Below, in pieces: positions 56,717 through 64,000 of a stretch of 64,000 bases of DNA (the first letter of the stretch is position 1; the number at the start of each line of letters is the position of its first letter). The position numbers were made by a program, and so were the translations under genes. The stretch is from Luidia sarsii (taxonomy: Eukaryota; Echinodermata; Asteroidea; Paxillosida; Luidiidae): positions 16,842,394 to 16,906,393 of the forward strand of contig OX465110.1 in assembly GCA_949987565.1 (NCBI GenBank), in the 5' to 3' direction. The notes under the pieces are model-generated. The model saw nothing but the letters and a program-made list of their open reading frames with translations. It made no database searches and had not been told where the DNA came from.

Positions 56717-59700
56717 CAAGATTGTCCCCACTGCAAGATGCGCTACGAGCTTGCCAAGGGAGGCTGCATGCACTTCAGGTGTGTCCAGTGCACCTACGAG
56801 TTCTGCTCCGGATGCAGCAGCCCTTTCAAGAAAGTAGGGGTGAGTAGACAGAGGGGCAGATGGGTGCTCCTATGGGTGCTCCTAATGGGACAGGATTGGG
56901 CGGAACGGGATATTTCTTCAAATGAGTCCAGGCCTTGGGATAATTGATGGTGTTTTCATGAACTTGTAATTCAAGCAAATGGACTTGTTCTGACCATTTC
57001 CTGGGGGGGGGGGGTTAAAGGGGAATGAAACCCAGAGAAAAATGGTAGTTTTAACTGAAAAATTGCTTCTAACTGGCACCCCCTCCCCAGCAAAGACTAG
57101 TCAACTATTAGGGAAGGCCACCATTCAAGGGCTAGATAGCTCAGATGGAAGAGCACTGGTATACGTTAATCAAGAGGTCTCGGGTTCAAGTCCCGGTCCA
57201 GTCCAAGTGTTCTTTGCCAATTTTTCAATTTGGTCAAAAGTTCCCGGTCAGTTTTTCCGTTGTTTGTTCGACTAGTTTTATCTGTTATTTGTCTTTCTTT
57301 TTTTTACAGGAGTGCGATCGCTTTGCTTCCTGCCGTAACAAAGGCATGCACGCTCATCACCCCAGGGACTGTCTCTATTACCTCAGAGAGCAGGACCCCA
57401 AGGCTCTGCAGAAACTGCTCCAGGTTAGTCCCCCGCCGGCCCTTTGGAGTCTTGGAGACGGAGCCAAGAGTGACCGAGTGCATTTCCTCTGTCATGCAAC
57501 GGCCGGAGAATTCAATGAGGGTTTGCCCTGCTCGATGTGATGAGCACCGAGTGCTCGGTGCTCTGCCCCGATGCCTGATGAAAACATTTCCGGCTGCTCG
57601 GGTGGGATTCGAACCTCAGACTCCCGCTTTCTAGTGCACCGATGACGTCTTTACTGCATTGCTAGAGAATGTTTCCCCATAAATGTTTGTCTTTCCTCGT
57701 TTTATTCCCTTCCCAACCGCTCGCCCTTCCCTTTGATCTCGCCCCATGGGTCTGTCTATCAGCTTTCCTCCTCCGTCTATCATCTGCAACCCGTATCTTG
57801 TCACAAGTCTGGTTTTGTCCCTCTGCCTTTGTGGTATGCTGGGGGTCATGACCAAACACGATTAGGGGGGGGGCTTGCTGTTTCGATCCAAGCAGGACCT
57901 TTCTCAAAGACCTCTTTCTGCCTTAGGGTCCTGTAATGTCTTTAGATTTGAGAAATATGCAAAAAATGACTTGCTGGCTAAAATGACCAATGTATTGAAC
58001 ATTTCAAACTCCACAGGAGATGGGGTTTACAATGTTTTGAGGTTGTGCCTGTGATAGAGTCATAGGTCTTGTGGGTTGTTCCAGAAGAATTTTCATTGAA
58101 AGAGTGTATTTCCTTGCAAACAATGCATTTCGAGGTACACCTAAATGCAGAAAATTTGGTGGGAGGTGAAGTGTCCAAAGGGGGAACCTCTGCTCAGACA
58201 AGTCACGCAGGTTGTAGGGGCACCTGAAAGTCAAAAAAGGCGAGATTGGAATGGCACTAGCCATATGATTTAGATTTGAGATTAGATTTGAGAAACAAAA
58301 TGGTAACAAATCAAAGAGTGAAGTAATACAAAAATGTTCAAAATGATCACTATGCAAATCTGACAAATCGGGACCTTTTTCCAAGGCAGATATGTCCTGA
58401 ATATCGGCAGCATTGTCAGCACTTTATAGTGAATTGTCGTCGTCTCCTATCATTTCTGTTTGTTTTGGCTGTCGCTTCAGAAGAACAAGATTGATTTCAA
58501 GCGGGACAACCCAGCCAAGCAGCAGCAAGTCTGCAACGTGATGGAGCAGAAAGAGCTACCAGACGGCCTGAAGGATGACTGGTGTGGCAGGCCTCCAGTT
58601 CAGGCAGGCCTCTGCAAGTAAGCCAACATTTCATACAATCTTTCCCCCCTTCTGTTTTCTCAATGGACCCTAAATGAAGGCTCAGACTCGGGCTCAGGCT
58701 TTGGTTTCATATTTCGTATAATCCCTCTGTCACTAAGGAGTAAACTTTTAACCACAGTCTCTCCTCTCCTTTCCTCTCCTTTCCTCTCCTCTCCTCTCCT
58801 CTCCTCTCCTCTCCCTTCCCCCTCCCCTCCCCTCCCTCCTCTCCCCTCCCCTCCCCTCCCTCCCCTCCCCTCCCCTCCCCTCCCCTCCCCTCCCCTCCCC
58901 TCCACTCCACTCCCCTCCCCTCCCCTCCCCTGCCCTCCCCCCTCCCCTCCCCTCCCCTCCCCTCCCCTCCCCTCCCCTCCCCTCCCCTCCCCTCCCCTCC
59001 CCTCCCCTCCCCTCCCCTCCCCTCCCCTCCCCTCCCCTCCCCTCCCCTCCCCTCCCCTCCCCTCCCCTCCCCTCCCCTCCCCTCCCCTCCCCTCCCCTCC
59101 CCTCCCCTCCCCTCCCCTCCCCTCCACTCCCCTCCCCTCCCCTCCCCTCCCCTCCCCTCCCCTCCCCTCCCCTCCCCTCCCCTCCCCTCCCCTCCCCTCC
59201 CCTCCCCTCCCCTCCACTCCCCTCCCTTCCCTTCCCCCTCCCGTCCCCCTCCCCCTCCCACCCCCTCCCCTCCCCTCCCCTCCCCTCCACTCCCCTCCCT
59301 TCCCTTCCCCCTCCCGTCCCCCTCCCCCTCCCACCCCCCTCCCCTCCCCTCCCCTCTCTCTCCTTTCCCCTCTCCTTTCCCCTCCACCCCACTCCCTTCC
59401 CCCTCCCGTCCCCCTCCCCCTCCCACCCCCCTCCCCTCCCCTCCCCTCTCTCTCCTTTCCCCTCCACAGTATCCACTACATGGAATACCTTGTCAGTCAG
59501 ATCAATCAGAACTACATAGATCCAGCCACCGAGATGGACTCTGAAGAGCTAGCCATCATACTGCAGCGGAATGAGATACCCGTGCCAGCCAAGGACAGAG
59601 AGAGCGATGCCGCCTACAGGACCAGACTCTACCAGGCAAGCACACAGACTCCTCTCCTCCCCCCTCCGCCCTTAGAGCCATACCCCTCCAGGCAAATCTT

Positions 59701-60619
59701 TTTTGGAGGCTACCAACTGTTCCTCAGAAGGACAAAGCACATTTCTTTCGGTGCCTGAATTGCGGCCCCGAGCAAATGAACCGATGATTACGAAAGTCTT
59801 ACAGCAATGCACAGAAATGTTGCAAACTGCTGACCGACTTCAGTGACCAAATGTCCACCAAGCAGAGGCCTCTGGCATTTCAATCCTAGGGAGAGCCACT
59901 CGATTCTGATTAAGTTGGCATTTGGCAATCCTTCGGGGAGGTTCCTTGTTCTTGTTCTGTTAGGCTTTGTCATTCTTTTGTTTGTACTTATAATAGATAA
60001 GAAATAATAGATGAAATGAAATGAAAATGCAGAAGGGCAGATTTGGAGGGTCAGTGAATTTCCTCTCAATCAAAGATTGCCACCTGTAAATTACCTTGTG
60101 TGGTATGACCTTCACACCCCCCTCTTGTCACAGTATTGTACACAATTACATTTTCCATGGGGACAATGGCAAGTACTTGTACTCAGCCACTCTACATTTT
60201 CCTCTATCGTTTTTAATCTCTAAAAGATGGCGCGGTGACTTCTACTCACCGCGCCAGTTCTCTACAGACACAGTCACCATTTTTTACTTTACAAGTGCTG
60301 TGTTGTCACTTGTTGTCAATTTATTAAATTTTTCAATTGTAAAAGTAATTTTTGAAAAAGTAATTGTAAAAGTGAATGCGCTTTGTCTTTGTCACTCTGC
60401 CTTTGAGAAAGGTCCTGCTAAGATCGAAATGTCAGGCCCACAAAATCTTTAAGAAAAAAAAAAGGCCCTGAATGACGTGGCATAGAATGATGTTCTGAAG
60501 ACTATGTCATAGTGCGTGGTGTAATGTGTTGTCGCTGTGCGCTCTGATTTGAACAGGAAGTCGTCGCAAACCTCCCCCTGGAGAAGAAGAACCCGCGAGA
60601 CCGGGCGCAGGCACAGTGA
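37070..60619 (+). CDS. RNF31: RNF31/HOIP-type RBR E3 ubiquitin ligase, 20 exons
   Basis: Predicted 1458 aa (human HOIP 1072), the linear (Met1) ubiquitin-chain ligase. Exons: 37070-37357, 43303-43449, 44194-44800, 45180-45600, 46510-46561, 47245-47997, 48472-48694, 49442-49545, 50763-51041, 52182-52391, 53116-53316, 53811-53996, 54677-54775, 55154-55246, 56210-56324, 56721-56839, 57310-57423, 58481-58617, 59470-59635, 60557-60619; all phases agree. Order: PUB domain ('[15 protein letters not shown]', ~1-170); two B-box-like zinc fingers (~350-450); coiled coil then proline-rich tract (~550-750); UBA region ('[17 protein letters not shown]', ~866-1028); RING1 ('CKVCFSQF' to 'CPAC'); IBR ('RWCAHCGNGF'); RING2 ('[19 protein letters not shown]') with the catalytic Cys at ~1275 and His at 1277 intact; LDD ('[16 protein letters not shown]' to the end). 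No NZF finger was found. The last intron is GC-AG. The ATG at 37070 is the first in-frame ATG after an acceptor-like AG. Confidence 0.93.
37631..38287. mobile_element. DNA element with long terminal inverted repeats
   Basis: The left arm 37631-37783 and right arm 38084-38287 are inverted copies starting 'tggtggcgcagaagggaca'. Both are filled with 'gcaaatatttgcgacaaaat'-type words that are themselves palindromic and tandem, and both end near 'agggggcc'. The central 300 bp is unique and has no transposase. TA lies immediately outside both ends, suggesting a TA target duplication. It is in RNF31 intron 1. The short frames on both strands here are artefacts. Confidence 0.85.
38650..38775. mobile_element. 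Palindromic MITE, diverged copy
   Basis: 'gtttgcggtgacaccatat' faces 'catggtgtcactgcaaatc', with 'tgtggttctgaaaagaac' and 'gtagaaccacac' inside. It belongs to the same family as 28695-28842. Confidence 0.8.
41714..41826. repeat. Palindromic hairpin repeat, best copy
   Basis: A nearly perfect foldback: 'aaaagttcgagggcctgacg', 'tttcgatcctagctggacc' and 'tttctcaatgg' pair with 'tttgagaaaggtcctgc', 'taggatcgaaacatcagg' and 'ccctcgaactttt'. At least a dozen relatives are scattered through the window, most within the RNF31 introns, often next to a 'gcagtttgcaac' segment. Confidence 0.9.
42430..42590. mobile_element. Head-to-head pair of SINE fragments
   Basis: 42440-42515 is a minus-strand tRNA-like segment (box B complement 'gatttgaacctgagacc', box A complement 'ctgagctatgaactgg'). 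It is joined directly to a plus-strand second half ('caaaaccagaggtctgggg', 'ggttcatgtcc', 'ttttctttgcc'). The junction makes a foldback hybrid rather than two complete copies. Confidence 0.65.
43525..43620 (-). mobile_element. tRNA-derived SINE-like repeat
   Basis: The minus strand reads a box A region ('gtagcccaggtgg'), then box B 'gggttcaagtcccgg' and 'tccagtccagt'. Its tRNA-like part is among the least mutated of the family. It lies in RNF31 intron 2. Confidence 0.75.
43945..44160 (-). mobile_element. tRNA-derived SINE-like repeat with leader
   Basis: The minus strand shows 'tttgcatctgaatgaaa' and 'ttgatcccagtagatatatc', then 'gaatgcttctgactgg', 'gaaggtcaccatttagggg', 'ctggatagctcagatgg', box B 'ggttcacatccc' and 'ctagtcaaagttttct'. 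This gives the full order of leader plus tRNA-like part plus tail. It lies just upstream of RNF31 exon 3. Confidence 0.8.
45601..47244. other. RNF31 introns 4 and 5 with small exon 5
   Basis: In vertebrate HOIP the NZF zinc fingers would be encoded after the B-box-like finger, so I searched here for W-x-C-x2-C patterns and saw none. The only exon that restores the frame between exons 4 and 6 is the 52-nt exon 46510-46561, which gives '[17 protein letters not shown]'. The introns carry hairpin copies (46035-46130, 46797-46905) and a SINE (46200-46440). Confidence 0.6.
46200..46440 (+). mobile_element. tRNA-derived SINE-like repeat, full length
   Basis: Leader ('ctgaatgaaaactagg', 'gattcctggagatac', 'atgcttctgactggtaccc', 'gaaggccaccat'), then the tRNA-like part 'gggctggatagctcaggtgg', 'ggtacgcaaaagcagagg', box B 'gggttcaagtcc' and 'tggtccagtcaacattttc'. 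A 10-bp insertion ('gggcctcgtg') sits before box B. Confidence 0.8.
48090..48292 (+). mobile_element. Dispersed repeat, copy in RNF31 intron 6
   Basis: About 200 bp containing 'gtccagactggtgctatgaac', 'tatgtagtgacagcatgg', 'gctggtgtttt' and 'caataaagtattctgata'. It matches the reverse complement of 52745-52955 in RNF31 intron 10. It is an unclassified family. Confidence 0.75.
48925..49090. repeat. 20-bp minisatellite
   Basis: Eight to nine near-identical units 'aaacaaatggtattcttaac' (ttaac/ttac variants) in RNF31 intron 7. There is no coding role. Confidence 0.9.
49607..50510. repeat. 18-bp minisatellite in RNF31 intron 8
   Basis: About 50 units of 'ggcctccattgtgggcgt', with variants gag/gtg, gcat/gcct and tttg. 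It starts about 60 nt after the exon 8 donor (49546) and fills most of the intron. Because 18 is a multiple of 3, long periodic frames stay open on both strands (VASIEG; MEATPT); they are not proteins. Confidence 0.97.
51104..51354. mobile_element. TTAA-flanked MITE (piggyBac-like ends)
   Basis: TTAA occurs at 51104-51107 and 51351-51354. Between them, arms of about 75 bp beginning 'agaagaatgaaacccagag' are inverted copies with few mismatches. The central 90 bp is unique. A TTAA target duplication is the hallmark of piggyBac-type transposition. Another end with the same start ('ttaaaggggaatgaaaccca') occurs at 57015. It is in RNF31 intron 9. Confidence 0.88.
51402..51515. repeat. Palindromic hairpin repeat copy in RNF31 intron 9
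   Basis: 'aaaagttagagggcctgacg' faces 'cgtaaggccctctaactttt', with 'gatcctaggaggacctttc' and 'tgtcccgctaggatcga' inside. It is preceded by the companion segment 'ttgcaaactgctcactgac' (51366-51384). Confidence 0.85.
52409..52570. repeat. 79-bp tandem repeat after RNF31 exon 10
   Basis: Two full units and part of a third ('ctatgaacctgctttcc', 'gtctgggctgaaatac', 'gaccgccctggt') start 18 nt after the exon 10 donor (52392). Confidence 0.85.
52745..52955 (-). mobile_element. Dispersed repeat, inverted copy in RNF31 intron 10
   Basis: Reverse-complement relative of 48090-48292. It shares 'agcacgtccacactatatc', 'tactttattgagcc' and 'ccatgccgtcactacataa'. Confidence 0.75.
54041..54098. repeat. 21-bp triplicate after RNF31 exon 12
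   Basis: Three tandem copies of a unit 'agcaagaaagtcgggactac', about 45 nt after the exon 12 donor (53997). They are open in the exon's frame (SKKVGTT) but beyond a good gtgagt donor, so they are taken as intronic. Confidence 0.85.
55315..56190. repeat. Interspersed repeat with (TTC)n in RNF31 intron 14
   Basis: Starts with the foldback 'agcttttccgccgc'/'gcggaaagctat', then (CTT)n at 55405-55437. A long AT-rich stretch follows with several 'tgacgtca' palindromes (55573-55578, 55722, 55890). Its character is that of a dispersed repeat; I cannot name the family. No coding sequence was seen. Confidence 0.5.
56611..56715. repeat. (CT)n tract abutting RNF31 exon 16 acceptor
   Basis: About 105 bp of CT dinucleotide with a C-run in the middle. 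It ends directly at the acceptor 'tctccccaag' (AG at 56719-56720) of the exon that encodes the catalytic cysteine. Confidence 0.95.
57055..57235 (+). mobile_element. tRNA-derived SINE-like repeat
   Basis: Leader 'ttgcttctaactggcaccc' and 'gggaaggccaccattc', then 'agggctagatagctcagatgg', 'aagaggtctc', an intact box B 'gggttcaagtcccgg' and the tail 'gttctttgccaatttttc'. It lies 75 nt upstream of the exon 17 acceptor in RNF31. Confidence 0.8.
58755..59468. repeat. (CCCCT)n pyrimidine satellite abutting RNF31 exon 19
   Basis: About 710 bp of CCCCT/TCCCC pentamers, practically free of purines. It carries a higher-order duplication near its right end (59220-59460) and ends at the acceptor 'cctccacag' (AG at 59468-59469). 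The Gly-Glu-Gly-Arg frames on the minus strand are artefacts. Confidence 0.95.
59636..60556 (+). other. GC-AG last intron of RNF31
   Basis: Exon 19 ends CTC TAC CAG followed by 'gcaagc'. No GT donor nearby keeps the HOIP-like C-terminus, whereas using the GC donor joins in phase to exon 20 ('[20 protein letters not shown]', stop). CAG|gcaag is the standard strong context for GC donors. Without this splice, translation would end at 59756-59758 after about 40 unrelated residues. The intron also holds a hairpin copy at 60395-60447. Confidence 0.8.
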
Positions 60620-63140
60620 GTGAGCGGCCACCAGTGGGGGAGGGGGGGGGACACGCCCGGCTCAGGCAACGCCTCCACACACGAGAAATTAAGATTTGAC
60701 GACTGATGGCCGTGGATGGAGTAACCACTGAAGTACCAAACTCTCCGCACGGCTGCCTGCATTCTTAAGGGCGCCCCGACGTCACCCTCAGTGAGATCTC
60801 TGCAGGAATCGAGCAGAACCAGCCCAAATGAAGACTTTTTGATAATATAAAAATGCCGTTCGAATTATTAGAATGCACTTGGAACCCGCCTCGAATGATT
60901 CGTGCACATTTCCGATGGCTAGTAGTATTACCTCTCCAATGCAGCTCGAATGTCGTTGGAACACTGCAGGAACATTTAGAATGTTGTCAGAATATTTAGG
61001 GACTTCACTCGGAATATCCAGGAGTATGCCAAGAGTTTTCATTCTGGCTCACTCCGCCTCTGGTGTGACTAGGGTTTTTTTTTATTTGAAGGCATTTACA
61101 AACATGACAAGGCCTCAGACCTCTTGCCTTGTGGTGAGATAAATTCATCGCTTTTAATCTTTCATATTTTATCACATCTTTTGGGTAGAGGGTCCATTAC
61201 GCTCGGAAATAACATGCTTTGTGAGAACTTGCTTTTATGGGCAAAATTAGATCTTAGTGCATTCTGTAGTCTCTCAATCGGCAGTGAGGAAGAATTTCAG
61301 ATTCGGGAGCATAAAGGAGAAATCCGAACTTGTACCGGCATTATGAAAAAGAATCAATCAAATTCTGTGGGCAGAAGAAAGCACACATGGTATGTACATG
61401 TACTATAATTATAGACAAAAAAAAGCAATTAACAGAAACTTACTACATGTGTATTCCACAATAGCACCGAGTACGAATTTCAAATGAACATGATGAGTGT
61501 AAATGGCGTGAATTGCTTGCCAGAACCCACTTTTTAAAAGTGGTTAGATTCTAGCAGTTAGTGGCTATTGATCATGCTAGCGTTACATTATCGGATATTG
61601 GTGCATTATCAGTTATTGATATGTGATAGAAAGTTGAACTTTTCGCTATGATTTGATGCACCAAGATAAAAATGTTACACCACTGGTTAGAAATGAGTTA
61701 ACAACCAGTGAGACACCGTCGATATCGGTTGGTTTGTGATGTGGTCAATTTTATCAGCTGTTGATCAATTTGTTTCCATCGGTTGCCATAATCTGTGTGA
61801 GTATGAAGCGATAAAAACTTGAGTGAAAAGAATGATTGTGGAGATCGGCCTGGAATCCATAGACATTTTAAATTTCCTGATATTCAGCTGTGTATCTCTA
61901 TGGAATTATTTAAAGGGTTTTTTTCAGTCCCCTTGGTGGCTGGCTACTAAAGAATGACTAAAATGTTTAACATGGTGTTTAAAATGCGATCAGTACACAA
62001 ACAATAATCAATCGGACTTCAGCTTTGGTAATGTGGGTTTGTACCAATGTATATAATTATGTTCATTTCACTGTTCGACATTGCTTTCCTTTTTTTTGGG
62101 GGGGGGGGATAGCTTACGATTTGCTTTATTACTCAGAACATCTCTTGAACAGGTCCTGACATCTATGATGGCAATTGCAATTGCAGAACTCACCCATTTC
62201 TAACTGGATGAAAAAGCCAAGGCGCGCATGCGCTTTGGCACCAAGGATCCTGATTCGATGTGGCACCAACGCGTGATACAACTGCCAGCCAATGGCAGCC
62301 TAGGGCGTGGGCGGGCATGCACCGCCCTGTCCCGTGTGTATGATATTATAATTATTATTGTTTGGCGGAATTTCCTTGTCAGAACAACTTTCGCAAATTG
62401 ACAGCAGTACTTTTAAAGCCTTTCAAGCATAGCCGTACCTATTACATCCGATGTATTTGATTAAACCAATCAAGTAACGAAATTGTTTGCTGACTTTTTT
62501 TGTTCAGTGCGTGTTACTCTGTGGGGGGGGGGGGTCACGCGCGCACATGCGCGCCGGATACGCGCGTTACGTCACCGGTGTCCAATCACGTGGGAGACAA
62601 ACATCGCGTGCGCGCGACCCCCCACGACGGCTGTGTGTGGCATCTCCTGCCGTGTTGATGATGAGAAATTCAATGGCCTTTTTTACACAGCCCGAAATCG
62701 TGTGCGTTTCTATCGTGATACAGTACTAATTTTTATGATGTCGGCGGGGGCTAGGGCAGATTCGAAATGATTGGAAAGTGGCTTTCAATCCCACCAATTT
62801 ACTTGCACTAAGTTACTACGACGAAATCCAGTGAACGCCTATACCATGGAGGATCTCCTTATTCCTCCATGCCTATACTAATGTTTGTATCCTACATACT
62901 CTGACACGACGCTAAGGCATAATATTATAGGGCCTACTCATAGAGCTCTATAAATGCTCTACTCCATCTCGTATATGCCTTAGTAGGCTTATGTGCTGGC
63001 GATGTTTCTCAATTTGGAGGACTTGCTTGGTCTAGGTCGCTTTGTGAATAGTTGACGCGATGTCAGCAACCTTTCCCCAGGCTGAGGGATTGAGCACAGA
63101 GAGAGAGAGAGAGAGAGGGGGGGAGGTGGGTCAGCGTCCG
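60620..63140. other. Interval between RNF31 and the SLC16-like exon
   Basis: The 3' ends of two converging genes. No exon or polyadenylation signal could be assigned. 61400-62100 is AT-rich, 62098-62109 is a G-run, and 62535-62625 is a CpG-dense alternating purine-pyrimidine stretch. A GA run (63099-63117) follows. Confidence 0.5.
62535..62625. other. CpG-dense alternating purine-pyrimidine tract
   Basis: Repeated 'cgcgcgcacatgcgcgcc' and 'gcgtgcgcgcg' words with 'ggatacgcgcgttacgtc' between them. Such alternation favours left-handed DNA. It could be a CpG-rich regulatory patch, but no adjacent first exon was recognised. Confidence 0.45.
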
Positions 63141-63340
63141 TCAGTCGTCGTCCCTGCTTAATGAGCCGCCAGATCTGCCGATCAGATGCTCGTAGTCGTC
63201 TCTCCGGGCGCCCAGGGAGCCACGGCACCACCTGCTCCTGCGCAGCCGGTCAATCGCCAGCAGAGGGACTGGGAACAACTCTATCAGTCCCAGGGCGACG
63301 AACGACGTGTCATAGCTACCGCTGACGTCATAAAGCCAGC
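63141..63340 (-). CDS. Last exon of a probable SLC16-type transporter (partial)
   Basis: On the minus strand an acceptor 'ttctcttcatgcag' (AG at 63341-63342 by complement) opens a 200-nt exon that enters in phase 1. It reads '(G)WLYDVSGSYDTSFVALGL', a short hydrophobic end 'FPVPLLAIDRLRR' and a hydrophilic tail ending 'GGSLSRDDD' and a stop at 63141-63143. The 'GWLYD-tGsYd-sF' segment before the last membrane helix is characteristic of animal monocarboxylate-transporter-family (MFS) proteins. The exon holding the main 12-helix body would lie beyond position 64000, so substrate and subfamily are unknown. Confidence 0.55.
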
Positions 63341-64000
63341 CTGCATGAAGAGAATAAACATGTTTTTCTGCTTTGTTGTATTTTAGAAATGGAATTGATT
63401 GGGCTGCAATTCCAATTCAAAAGTCAATTGCTTTTTAGAATAATAATGTTCGTGAGAACGAAGTGCATTTTGATTGTTGATTTGTGTGACCGCCTGCAAA
63501 GTAAGTGTTTCTGTGTCTTTTGGAAATTGACATTTTGTACAAGCATTAGGCCTAGTTGCCATTACACAGGTTGTCTTAGGCCCTTTCCGAATCCATGGCT
63601 CGGGCGAGGGCTCAGGCTTCGTCCCAGTCTCACATGGTAGGCCTACAGTAATACAGGTCGTGAGCTTGCATTTCCTGTGCAGTGCAGATAATTCACTGGA
63701 CATTACGGTTCCGCCCTTTAAAACCCGTATAGAATAAAGCCAGGGTCCAAGCACGAACCTTAGCCTTCATTTCGTAAAGGTTAAGGATCATGGTTTGTAT
63801 CGGAAAGCCCCGTTTGACCTCATCAGCGAGGGCGCTGTTCAAGTTCGTGATGTAAGAGAGCCACTGTCCACAGGTATAGGTAACCTACAAGCGGACAACG
63901 CAAGGTAAATTCGATGTTGGAATACCGTAATGCCACGGGGACCAGACTGGTGTGTGTTTGCATACCAGTGACGTCACGGCGTTCCTTCATTCCCCATTGT
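63341..64000. other. Right edge, probably intron of the SLC16-like gene
   Basis: No exon was recognised. It contains the dispersed 'gggctcaggcttcgtccc' repeat (about 63593-63650) and the 'ggggaccagactgg' word (63938-63951) shared with the hairpin at 4353-4427. Confidence 0.45.

Noticed and set aside
58660..59476. Gly-Glu-Gly-Arg frames of 224-242 aa on the minus strand
   Set aside because: Complement of the (CCCCT)n tract in RNF31 intron 18.

Overview
This is nuclear DNA of a multicellular animal. Coding segments are split by many GT-AG introns, about half of the window is introns or satellites, and the encoded proteins align closely with animal families. Satellites built on TACATG units, tRNA-derived repeats, TTAA-flanked and TA-flanked inverted-repeat elements and LINE fragments suggest a marine invertebrate. 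An echinoderm or another invertebrate deuterostome is plausible, but the species cannot be fixed from the sequence. No bacterial operon, CRISPR array, rRNA or viral gene was seen.

Layout. 1-3504: gene-poor DNA with a TACATG satellite and an inverted-repeat element carrying a LINE fragment. 3505-17956 (+): complete 15-exon SLC9A8/NHE8 Na+/H+ exchanger (predicted 631 aa), including one minor-class (U12, AT-AC) intron. 17957-21450: 3' flank/intergenic with a LINE ORF2 tail. 21451-26735 (+): complete 8-exon MPPE1/PGAP5 metallophosphoesterase (390 aa); its intron 5 begins with 12 tandem copies of the exon end plus splice donor. 29664-31215 (-): three exons of a cytochrome b5-like gene whose last exon(s) were not found. 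37070-60619 (+): complete 20-exon RNF31/HOIP-type RBR E3 ligase (1458 aa), with PUB, doubled zinc-finger, UBA, RBR and LDD regions but no recognisable NZF fingers. 63141-63340 (-): last exon of a probable SLC16-type (monocarboxylate) transporter that runs off the right end.

The genes are independent housekeeping or signalling loci: Golgi/endosomal ion exchange, GPI-anchor remodelling in the early secretory pathway, b5 electron transfer, linear ubiquitin chains and solute transport. They share no pathway. What ties the window together is structural. Almost every large SLC9A8 intron is filled by its own satellite. Several pyrimidine satellites run directly into the 3' splice site. At two places the splice site itself has been tandemly multiplied.

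All exon models were made by eye, from reading-frame continuity, splice consensus and remembered human homologues. Exon junctions were checked for phase, and the coding lengths of the three complete genes are multiples of three. UTR exons and promoters could not be located.
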